DNA from: an uncultured Eubacteriales bacterium
Lineage (GTDB): Bacteria; Bacillota; Clostridia; Oscillospirales; Oscillospiraceae
Length of the DNA stretch: 9,109 bases
Direction of reading: 5' to 3'
Assembly: GCA_900554705.1 (NCBI GenBank)
Contig: USIH01000084.1
Coordinates: 1 to 9,109 of the forward strand
The notes beneath the pieces were generated by a model. It was not told the DNA's origin. It made no database searches and was given only the letters and a program-made list of their open reading frames with translations. The position numbers and the translations under genes were made by a program. Below, piece by piece: positions 1-4,943 of this stretch (positions are counted from its first letter, which is position 1; every line of letters starts with the position of its first letter).

Positions 1-1
1 C

Positions 2-493
2 GGAATAAAGGCCATCGGCGAGGCCGACGAGATGGAGGAGGAGCGCAGACTCTGCTACGTTGCCATAACGCGTGCAAAAAAGCGCCTGTTCCTTTCCGGC
101 GCACGTCAGAGAATGCTCTTCGGCCGCACGACTGCAAACCGCGTCTCGCGCTTTATCGACGAGATACCGGAGGAACATCTTGAAAAGCGCAATATCCCCA
201 GGGGCTACGGCTATTCCGAGCGCTCGCAGGTGCAGAGGGAGTTTGCCTTCCGTGCACAGTCCGGCCAAAGCCTTAAGAAGCCTGTTGCGCCGCCCGCCGC
301 GCCTAAGCCCAAAACGGCCGGGAAGCCGCAGTTCTCCGTCGGCGACCGGGTGCGCCATAAGGCCTTTGGCGACGGTAGGCTCATAAAAATGACCCCGATG
401 GGCAACGACTATCTTATAGAAATCGAATTTGACAGCGGCACGGTAAAGAAGCTCATGCTGCGCGCCGCCGCACTGCATATGGTAAAAATATAA
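2..493 (+). CDS. pcrA: ATP-dependent DNA helicase UvrD/PcrA, C-terminal part (5' truncated)
   Basis: This is the 3' end of a superfamily 1 DNA helicase gene whose beginning lies before the window. The frame is open from base 2 and ends at TAA 491-493. The visible part starts just before helicase motif VI (EEERRLCYVAITRAKKRL), which carries the arginine that contacts ATP in UvrD/PcrA/Rep enzymes. It continues through the end of domain 2B/2A (RMLFGRTTANRVSRFIDEIP). A Pro/Ala/Lys-rich linker follows, and then a small beta-rich C-terminal module (FSVGDRVRHKAFGDG ... IEFDSGTVKKL) typical of PcrA/UvrD, where it is known to contact RNA polymerase. The family unwinds DNA in repair and displaces RecA or stalled polymerase. 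The next gene begins 5 bases after the stop, so the two may be co-transcribed. Assignment to this helicase group is firm. The choice of PcrA over UvrD rests on the Gram-positive setting. ATA codons are frequent here, unlike in the genes after base 1680. Confidence 0.93.
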   Translation, partial: GIKAIGEADEMEEERRLCYVAITRAKKRLFLSGARQRMLFGRTTANRVSRFIDEIPEEHLEKRNIPRGYGYSERSQVQREFAFRAQSGQSLKKPVAPPAAPKPKTAGKPQFSVGDRVRHKAFGDGRLIKMTPMGNDYLIEIEFDSGTVKKLMLRAAALHMVKI

Positions 494-498
494 TCAAA

Positions 499-1374
499 AT
501 GAAAAACAACAAAGCAAATATAGGGCGAGCCTGCCTCATCGGTACAACGCTCATATGGGGCAGTTCGTTTGTCATTTTAAAGTCAGCGCTCGACAGCATT
601 ACACCGATGTGGGTGCTTGCCATCCGCTTTGTCGGAGCGGCGCTTATGATGCTCATAGCCTGCCTGCCGCGCTTTAAAAAGATAGACAGGGGCTATATAA
701 AGGGCGGCATGCTCATGGGCGCCTGCCTTGCGCTTGCCTACATCGTGCAGACCTACGGCCTTGTGTACACGACTCCGGGCAAAAACGCGTTTCTGACGGC
801 TACATACTGCATTCTCGTCCCGTTTCTGTACTGGGCGATAGCGCACAAAAAGCCGGACAGATATAATATTCTCGCGGCCGTCGTCTGCCTTATCGGAATG
901 GGCTTCGTGTGCCTTAATAACGACCTGAGTGTAAATATCGGCGATATGCTCACTATCTGCTGCGGCCTGTTTTACGGACTGCACATCATCGTAACGGCGC
1001 GCTCTGTCGAGGATCGAGATCCTCTTATCGTGACGATGATCCAGTTTGCCGTCGGAGGCATTATCTGTCTTATCGGCGCTGCTGTTTTCGAGCCGGTGCC
1101 GCACGATATCCCGAACGGCACATGGTGGAGCATTGCTTACATGACCTTTATATGCACCGGCCTGTGCTTTTTCCTCCAGACCATCGGACAGAAGTACACG
1201 CCGCCGGCTCAGGCCGCAGTTATCCTGACGCTTGAGTCCGTTTTCGGAACAGCAATATCTGTTATTCTCGGCGAAGAGGTGCTTACATTTAACATTGCTC
1301 TCGGCTTCTGCCTTATCTTCCTTGCTATCATAACAAGCGAAACAAAGCTGAAATTTCTTAAAAAGCGCAGCTGA
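499..1374 (+). CDS. DMT superfamily (EamA-type) membrane transporter
   Basis: The product is a 291-residue, very hydrophobic protein with about ten predicted membrane segments in two similar halves. The first is near residues 8-28 (LIGTTLIWGSSFVILKSAL) and the last near 266-284. This is the pattern of the EamA/DMT drug-metabolite transporter family. The N-terminal signature (GTTLIWGSSFV) and the second-half motif (PPAQAAVILTLESVFGT ... LGEEVLT) are typical of that family, whose members move amino acids, nucleotides or other small solutes. The substrate cannot be read from sequence. The basic C-terminus (KLKFLKKRS) should lie in the cytoplasm. The ATG at 499 is 5 bases after the helicase stop. 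There is no good Shine-Dalgarno sequence in front of it, so translation may depend on coupling. An intrinsic terminator overlaps the stop codon and ends the unit. ATA, CTT and AAA codons are common, as in the preceding gene and unlike the genes after 1680. Confidence 0.9.
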   Translation: MKNNKANIGRACLIGTTLIWGSSFVILKSALDSITPMWVLAIRFVGAALMMLIACLPRFKKIDRGYIKGGMLMGACLALAYIVQTYGLVYTTPGKNAFLTATYCILVPFLYWAIAHKKPDRYNILAAVVCLIGMGFVCLNNDLSVNIGDMLTICCGLFYGLHIIVTARSVEDRDPLIVTMIQFAVGGIICLIGAAVFEPVPHDIPNGTWWSIAYMTFICTGLCFFLQTIGQKYTPPAQAAVILTLESVFGTAISVILGEEVLTFNIALGFCLIFLAIITSETKLKFLKKRS

Positions 1375-1388
1375 GGCTGCGCTTTTTT
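1361..1388 (+). terminator. Rho-independent terminator of the helicase-transporter unit
   Basis: A perfect 7-bp stem, GCGCAGC (1365-1371) with GCTGCGC (1376-1382), encloses the loop TGAG and is followed by six T (1383-1388). It is preceded by an A run, so it could also work weakly on the other strand. The TGA stop codon of the transporter (1372-1374) sits in the loop. A ribosome reaching the stop would therefore cover the hairpin, a compact arrangement. Confidence 0.9.
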
Positions 1389-1408
1389 GCCGCTATGATG
1401 CCGAAATG

Positions 1409-1417
1409 TGTTATGAT
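1409..1417 (+). promoter_or_regulatory. Candidate extended -10 promoter for the two-component genes
   Basis: TG-T-TATGAT at 1409-1417 matches an extended -10 element (TGnTATAAT) with one mismatch. A weak -35-like TTGCCG lies at 1387-1392, with a long 19-nt spacer. Transcription would start near 1424, just before the ribosome binding site of the response regulator. The location right after a terminator supports a new promoter here, but the -35 is poor, so the call is tentative. Confidence 0.4.
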
Positions 1418-1437
1418 TTATACGGCGGGTGATGAAA

Positions 1438-2091
1438 ATGATTAAAATTCTCGTTGTTGAAGATGAAAAACCCATATCCGATCTGATTAAGCTCAGCCTC
1501 GGCAAGCTTGGCTACAGCTGCGACTGCGCCTTTGACGGCATGACAGCTGCCGATATGTTCGACGAAAACGTGTATGACCTCGTGCTGCTCGATATCATGC
1601 TGCCGGAGGTCGACGGCTTTGAGCTTTTGGAGTATATAAGGCCGCTGGGCGTGCCGGTCATATTCATAACGGCAATGGGCTCTGTGAACGATCGCGTGCG
1701 CGGACTGCGCATGGGCGCGGAGGATTATATCGTCAAGCCCTTTGAGGTGCTGGAGCTGCTTGCGCGTGTAGACGTCGTGCTGCGGCGCTACAACAAGACC
1801 GACGCCGTCATCGAGATCGGCGGGCTGCGCATCGACACGCGCGCCATGCAGGTCTGGCGCGGCGCGGAGGAGATCGCGCTCACGCACAAGGAATATGACC
1901 TGCTGCTGTTTTTTGCCCGCAACCCCGGCACCGCGCTCTACCGCGAGACGATCTATGAGCACGTCTGGGGCGGCGAGTACAGCTACGGCAGCAAGACCGT
2001 GGATCTGCACATCCAGCGGCTGCGCAAAAAGGTCGGCTGGGAAAACCGGCTGCTGGCCGTGAACAAGGTCGGCTACCGGCTGGAGGTGTGA
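1438..2091 (+). CDS. OmpR/PhoB-family response regulator transcription factor
   Basis: The product is a two-domain DNA-binding response regulator of 217 residues. The receiver domain (about 1-115) has the acidic pair E8/D9, the phosphoacceptor D52 in DLVLLDIMLP, T78 in FITAMG and K100 in DYIVKPFE, so it should be phosphorylatable. The C-terminal winged helix (about 122-217) has the usual THKEYDLL, SKTVDLHIQRLRKKV and VGYRLEV signatures. Three in-frame starts exist: GTG 1429, ATG 1432 and ATG 1438. I chose 1438 because GGCGGGTGA (1424-1432) is then correctly spaced and the protein begins MIKILVVEDE, as in the family. The partner kinase follows after 4 bases, with its ribosome binding site GGAGGTG inside the end of this gene. 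Codon use changes inside the gene: ATA occurs three times before about 1670 and not after, and GC rises from about 50% to over 60%. The regulated genes are unknown. Confidence 0.93.
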   Translation: MIKILVVEDEKPISDLIKLSLGKLGYSCDCAFDGMTAADMFDENVYDLVLLDIMLPEVDGFELLEYIRPLGVPVIFITAMGSVNDRVRGLRMGAEDYIVKPFEVLELLARVDVVLRRYNKTDAVIEIGGLRIDTRAMQVWRGAEEIALTHKEYDLLLFFARNPGTALYRETIYEHVWGGEYSYGSKTVDLHIQRLRKKVGWENRLLAVNKVGYRLEV

Positions 2092-2095
2092 GCGG

Positions 2096-3217
2096 ATGAG
2101 ATTTCGCGCAAAGCTCACGATCGCCATGGTACTGCTGCTGTCGCTGATCTACGGCATCGGCGGCAGCCTCATGATCGCGCAGTCGTTTTCCAGCTCCATC
2201 GCCCGCGAGCGCGACACCGCCGTGCAGACCTACCGCATGATCGTGGACGTGCTGGATCTGCTCGGCGACAACACCTCGCCCGGCACGGCGGTCAACACCG
2301 TCACGCTCGTGCTGCGCAAGCTCGGCAGCGGCGGAGCGAGCACATCGGCACGCATCCGCTTCAGCGCGCAGATGTTCGAGTTGGGCGACGCCTTGCTGCT
2401 CGACGAAGCGCCCGAGCCTCCGGAAGGCAGCGGCGTGACCAGCATCGTGCACACCGGCAACAACCGGCACTACCTCACGCTCAGCGCAGCGGCCGACGGC
2501 ACGAGCGTGACGCTCGCGTTCGACGTGTCGAACATCTACACCGTGCGCCAGACGCAGCAGCGCGCCTACCACACGACGTTTCTGATCCTCGTCGCCTTCG
2601 GCGCAGCCGTGGCATGGGTCACATCTTACCTGCTGACGCGCCCGCTCGGCACGCTCTCGCGCGCATCGCGGGAGCTGGCGCGGGGCAATCTCGGCTACCG
2701 CGCGCCCGTGCGCTCGCGCGACGAGGTGGGGCAGCTCGCCGCCGACTTCAACCGCATGGCCGGGCAGCTTGAGCGCAATGTCAACCGCATTCAGGAGACC
2801 ATGGCGCTGCAGGAGCGGTTCATGGCCGACTTCTCGCACGAGATGAAAACGCCCATGACCTCCATCATCGGCTATGCAGACCTTTTGCGCAGTCAGGTGC
2901 TCACGCCCGATGAGCAGATGGACGCGGCAAACTATATCTTTTCCGAGGGCAAGCGGCTCGAGGCGCTGGGGCTGAAGCTGCTGGAGAAGGCGGCGGCTCT
3001 CCGCGCCAAGCAGACCGCCGCTCCCGTTGCCGGTGTATTCACCGTCATCAGCGAGTCCGGCGAGACGGACGGCGAGGTGGAGGCGCTGATCCGCGCCCGT
3101 GCCGACGCCAAGAAGGCCAAGAACTTCACCGAGGCCGACCGCATTCGAGACGAGCTGAAGGCCAAGGGCATCGAGGTCACCGACATCCCCCGCGGCGCCA
3201 AGTGGAAGCGGATCTGA
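2096..3217 (+). CDS. Chimeric frame: sensor histidine kinase N-terminus joined to CysRS C-terminal tail
   Basis: The open frame encodes 373 residues and starts 4 bases after the response regulator, with GGAGGTG at 2082-2088 as ribosome binding site. Residues 1-297 look like a membrane sensor kinase. There is a membrane segment at about 7-29, an external sensor region, a second membrane segment at about 160-180 and a HAMP domain (TRPLGTLSRASRELARGNLGYR ... EVGQLAADFNRMA). A HisKA dimerisation domain follows, with the H-box FSHEMKTPMTS (His248). The catalytic ATP-binding domain that should follow, with its N, G1 and G2 boxes, is absent. Residues 325-373 (DGEVEALIRARADAKKAKNF ... GAKWKRI) instead match the C-terminal end of cysteinyl-tRNA synthetase. 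The 27 residues between (2987-3067) cannot be assigned. As drawn, the protein could not phosphorylate itself and lacks the whole CysRS catalytic core. A misassembly or a large deletion is the likeliest cause. A genuine fusion is less likely. Confidence 0.8.
   Translation: MRFRAKLTIAMVLLLSLIYGIGGSLMIAQSFSSSIARERDTAVQTYRMIVDVLDLLGDNTSPGTAVNTVTLVLRKLGSGGASTSARIRFSAQMFELGDALLLDEAPEPPEGSGVTSIVHTGNNRHYLTLSAAADGTSVTLAFDVSNIYTVRQTQQRAYHTTFLILVAFGAAVAWVTSYLLTRPLGTLSRASRELARGNLGYRAPVRSRDEVGQLAADFNRMAGQLERNVNRIQETMALQERFMADFSHEMKTPMTSIIGYADLLRSQVLTPDEQMDAANYIFSEGKRLEALGLKLLEKAAALRAKQTAAPVAGVFTVISESGETDGEVEALIRARADAKKAKNFTEADRIRDELKAKGIEVTDIPRGAKWKRI
3068..3217 (+). pseudogene. cysS: 3' remnant of cysS (cysteinyl-tRNA synthetase C-terminus)
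   Basis: This stretch lies in the same frame as the kinase-like sequence upstream and encodes about 49 residues. They follow the pattern of the CysRS C-terminal helix and tail: EALIRARADAKKAKNF, TEADRIRDELKAKGIEV, then D-x-P-x-G-x-KWKR. In the family these residues lie after the anticodon-binding domain and end the protein. The catalytic domain with its HIGH and KMSKS motifs and zinc ligands is not in the window. If the contig is correct, this is a gene remnant. If it is a misjoin, it is the true 3' end of an intact cysS whose body is missing here. A terminator 54 bases downstream fits the natural end of a cysS transcript. Confidence 0.75.
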
Positions 3218-3271
3218 CCGCCGATACGCCAAGTGCCCCGCAAGAGTGAGCATACCGGAAGCGTATATGCA

Positions 3272-3299
3272 AAAAGAGCCGCCGAAAGGCGGCTCTTTT
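3272..3299 (+). terminator. Rho-independent terminator after the cysS end
   Basis: A 9-bp perfect stem, AGAGCCGCC (3275-3283) with GGCGGCTCT (3288-3296), closes a GAAA tetraloop (3284-3287, GNRA type). A run of T ends at 3299, and an A run stands in front. The hairpin separates the upstream genes from the S10 operon promoter and may also act on the opposite strand. Confidence 0.93.
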
Positions 3300-3370
3300 C
3301 CGGCCGGTGGGACACCAAATAGGGGAGAGAGGCGCCTACTTTGCCACAACATCTATGCCTGTCAAAACTA

Positions 3371-3410
3371 CCGAAAAAATCCAGAAAAATTTGTAAACAA
3401 AATAGAAAAA
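3371..3410 (+). promoter_or_regulatory. A-tract-rich UP-element-like region of the S10 promoter
   Basis: This AT-rich stretch directly upstream of the -35 box contains A-tracts centred near 3376, 3387, 3397-3400 and 3408, about one helical turn apart. Such phased tracts bend DNA and are common in UP elements contacted by the RNA polymerase alpha subunit at strong ribosomal promoters. The role is inferred from position and composition. Confidence 0.5.
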
Positions 3411-3415
3411 TTCTC

Positions 3416-3444
3416 TTGACATCCAACCGATTTTCCTATATCAT
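3416..3444 (+). promoter_or_regulatory. Sigma-A type promoter of the S10 operon
   Basis: A perfect -35 box TTGACA (3416-3421) is followed after exactly 17 bases by TATCAT (3439-3444), five of six matches to the -10 consensus. Transcription would start near 3450-3452, giving a leader of about 285 nt before rpsJ. It lies between the upstream terminator and rpsJ, with no competing gene, and is the best promoter in the window. Confidence 0.85.
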
Positions 3445-3450
3445 ATGCAA

Positions 3451-3735
3451 GTACGCGCGTAACGGGGACAACACACCCGGGAGCGTTTGCAATGCGATGA
3501 ACCGGGAGATTGCTCCGCAAGGAGGTAACTTCCGGGGAGTATGTCCGATAATCGGGCGGCTGAGAGATCTCTGTACGTCGGCGTAGATCGCCGCGCCAGA
3601 AGGACACCGGCCTTATCGCCGGTGTTTCTTGTGAGCCGGAATGATACGCACGGAACGGCGTATAAGAAATTTTTCACCGTACGGCATTGGTCAAAGCAAG
3701 AAAAAACCGTACAAAACAATGGAGGAACAAACCAA
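3451..3735 (+). ncRNA. Structured 5' leader of the S10 operon (candidate autoregulatory RNA)
   Basis: This non-coding leader spans from the inferred transcription start to rpsJ and contains several complementary arms. GGACA (3466-3470) pairs with TGTCC (3542-3546). CCCGG (3476-3480) pairs with CCGGG (3532-3536), separated from the first helix by a symmetric 5x5 internal loop. GCAAT (3489-3493) pairs with ATTGC (3509-3513). CGGCG-TAGAT-CGCCG forms a hairpin at 3579-3593, and a terminator-like hairpin lies at 3604-3630. Then come ATACGC/GCGTAT (3644-3649, 3658-3663) and GTACGG/CCGTAC (3679-3684, 3707-3712). The real Shine-Dalgarno sequence is GGAGG 3721-3725. Ribosomal protein operons are often controlled through such leaders by one of their own products, with L4 acting this way in the E. 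coli S10 operon. I cannot match this fold to a named class by eye. Confidence 0.6.
3604..3630 (+). terminator. Attenuator-like intrinsic terminator within the S10 leader
   Basis: An 8-bp perfect stem, ACACCGGC (3604-3611) with GCCGGTGT (3618-3625), has a 6-base loop and is followed by TTCTT. The interrupted T tract makes it a weaker terminator than the two upstream, which suits a conditional attenuator about 105 bases before rpsJ. The same CGCCG arm can pair elsewhere in the leader. Confidence 0.55.
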
Positions 3736-4044
3736 ATGGCAAAAGAAATGATCCGCATTCGTCTGAAGGCCTATGACCACCAGGTCATCGACCAGTCCGC
3801 AGAGAAGATCGTCGAGACCGCCAAGCGCACCGGCGCTTCCGTCTCCGGCCCGATCCCCCTGCCCACCAAGAAAGAGATCGTCACCATCCTGCGCGCTACC
3901 CACAAGTATAAGGACAGCCGTGAGCAGTTCGAGCGCCGCACCCACAAGAGACTGATCGACATCACCAACTCCACCCCCAAGACCGTGGAGGCTCTGATGG
4001 CTCTGGATCTGCCCGCCGGTGTGGAGATCGAGATCAAGCTGTAA
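3736..4044 (+). CDS. rpsJ: 30S ribosomal protein S10
   Basis: The product is a 102-residue protein, the normal S10 length, starting [20 protein letters not shown] and ending VEIEIKL. The long loop with [35 protein letters not shown] is the S10 signature: it reaches into the 30S head and binds 16S rRNA. S10 is also NusE, the partner of NusB in antitermination of rRNA transcription. The frame is open upstream to an ATG at 3541, but family length and the ribosome binding site GGAGG at 3721-3725 fix the start at 3736. It is the first gene of the S10 operon, behind a strong promoter and a structured leader. An unusually long gap of 159 bases separates it from rplC. Confidence 0.98.
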   Translation: MAKEMIRIRLKAYDHQVIDQSAEKIVETAKRTGASVSGPIPLPTKKEIVTILRATHKYKDSREQFERRTHKRLIDITNSTPKTVEALMALDLPAGVEIEIKL

Positions 4045-4071
4045 CCCACCTTATATAATATCCCCGCAAAC

Positions 4072-4149
4072 GAATTTGCTTGCTACCCAGCCGGGGCGCT
4101 AACTTGCGTGAGGCGTTCCGGGGGTTACGTCGGCAGAGCAAGCGGCTTC
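4072..4149 (+). ncRNA. Folded RNA element in the rpsJ-rplC gap (candidate regulatory structure)
   Basis: A perfect 7-bp helix, GCTTGCT (4078-4084) with AGCAAGC (4137-4143), closes the element. Two G-T pairs and, past one mismatch, GAA (4072-4074) with TTC (4147-4149) extend it. Inside, ACCC-AG-CCGG (4085-4094) pairs with CCGG-GGGT (4118-4125) around a two-base bulge, and CGC (4097-4099) pairs with GCG (4113-4115). The nesting of three helices between two tightly expressed ribosomal genes is unlikely to be chance. It ends 40 bases before the rplC ribosome binding site, so it could control rplC-rplD translation, RNA processing or early termination. I recognise no named family. Confidence 0.5.
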
Positions 4150-4203
4150 TACCCAATGGAAGTTGAATCTATGTCGACCAATAACCTTTAAGGAGGATCA
4201 TAC

Positions 4204-4923
4204 ATGAAGGCAATCATTGGCAAGAAAGTCGGTATGTCTCAGATCTTCGACGAAAACGGCAAGGTCATCCCCGTTACTGTTATTGAGGCGGGCCCCTGCA
4301 CCGTTATCCAGAAGAAGACTGCCGAGAAGGAAGGCTACGCCGCTGTGCAGCTGGGCTACGAGGATATCCCCGAGCGCAAGCTGACCAAGCCCGAGATGGG
4401 CCACCTGAACAAGGCGGGCGTGGCTCCCAAGAAGTATCTCCGCGAGTTCGACCTGGAGAACGCCGCCGAGCTGAACGTGGGCGACATCATCAAGGCCGAC
4501 ACCTTCAAAGAGGGCGACTTCGTTGACGTCACCGGCACCAGCAAGGGCCACGGCTACCAGGGCGTTGTGAAGCGCTGGAACGCCGGCCGTACTCCCATGA
4601 GCCACGGCGGCGGCCCCGTTCACCGTCACGCCGGTTCCATGGGCTCCACCACCGATCCCAGCCGTATTTTCAAGGGCAAGATCGGCGCTGGCCAGATGGG
4701 CTGCGATCAGGTCACCATCCAGAACCTGGACATCGTCAAGGTCGATCCCGAGCTGAACATGATCGCGGTCCGCGGCGCCATCCCCGGCCCCAAGGGCGGT
4801 CTGGTGCTCATCAAGACCACCGTCAAGACCCACCGCATCAAGCATGCCGAGTCCGGCATCAGCAACAACCCGCAGAAGGCTTCCGGTCGTAACCCGCAGA
4901 AGGCTTCCGCCCGTACTAAGTAA
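4204..4923 (+). CDS. rplC: 50S ribosomal protein L3
   Basis: The product is a 239-residue protein with typical L3 features. It starts MKAIIGKKVGMSQIFDENGK. The central globular domain follows, then the long loop that reaches towards the peptidyl-transferase centre (SKGHGYQGVVKRW, HGGGPVHRHAGSMGSTTDPSR, FKGKIGAGQMG), and then the C-terminal IPGPKGGLVLIKTTVK. L3 is an early-assembly protein of the large subunit. Most bacterial L3 proteins end close to residue 208 of this one. Here a basic 31-residue tail follows, containing NPQKASGR and NPQKASAR in tandem, encoded by a 24-base direct repeat (4867-4890, 4891-4914). The start ATG has a strong AAGGAGG site at 4190-4196. Translation of rplD follows 20 bases after the stop. 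Confidence 0.98.
   Translation: MKAIIGKKVGMSQIFDENGKVIPVTVIEAGPCTVIQKKTAEKEGYAAVQLGYEDIPERKLTKPEMGHLNKAGVAPKKYLREFDLENAAELNVGDIIKADTFKEGDFVDVTGTSKGHGYQGVVKRWNAGRTPMSHGGGPVHRHAGSMGSTTDPSRIFKGKIGAGQMGCDQVTIQNLDIVKVDPELNMIAVRGAIPGPKGGLVLIKTTVKTHRIKHAESGISNNPQKASGRNPQKASARTK
4867..4914 (+). repeat. 24-base tandem duplication in the rplC 3' end
   Basis: Two adjacent 24-base units differ in only a few bases near their ends, and both share AACCCGCAGAAGGCTTCCG. They encode two copies of an octapeptide, NPQKAS(G/A)R, in the tail of L3. The near-identity at codon level points to a recent duplication or ongoing slippage. Confidence 0.9.
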
Positions 4924-4943
4924 GGAAAGGAGTGCTTAAGGAA

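Noticed and set aside
1009..1024. Inverted repeat GAGGATC-GA-GATCCTC in the transporter gene
   Set aside because: The loop of two bases is too short for a stable hairpin, there is no T tract, and it lies within an intact reading frame, so chance is adequate.
1880..3352. Antisense open frame of 490 codons over the regulator and kinase
   Set aside because: GC-rich coding sequence on the + strand removes stops on the other strand. The product is Arg/Ala/His-rich without family features.
3563..3572. Palindrome AGAGATCTCT as a possible operator
   Set aside because: It lies more than 110 bases downstream of the transcription start, within the structured leader. A single 10-base palindrome is weak evidence for a protein site.
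3541..3735. 65-residue N-terminal extension of S10 from the ATG at 3541
   Set aside because: S10 is about 102 residues throughout bacteria, the correct ribosome binding site is at 3721-3725, and the extension overlaps RNA hairpins of the leader.
4054..4059. Perfect TATAAT hexamer just after rpsJ as an internal promoter
   Set aside because: No -35-like sequence is present 15-19 bases upstream. The bases there lie in the rpsJ coding end (AGATCA).
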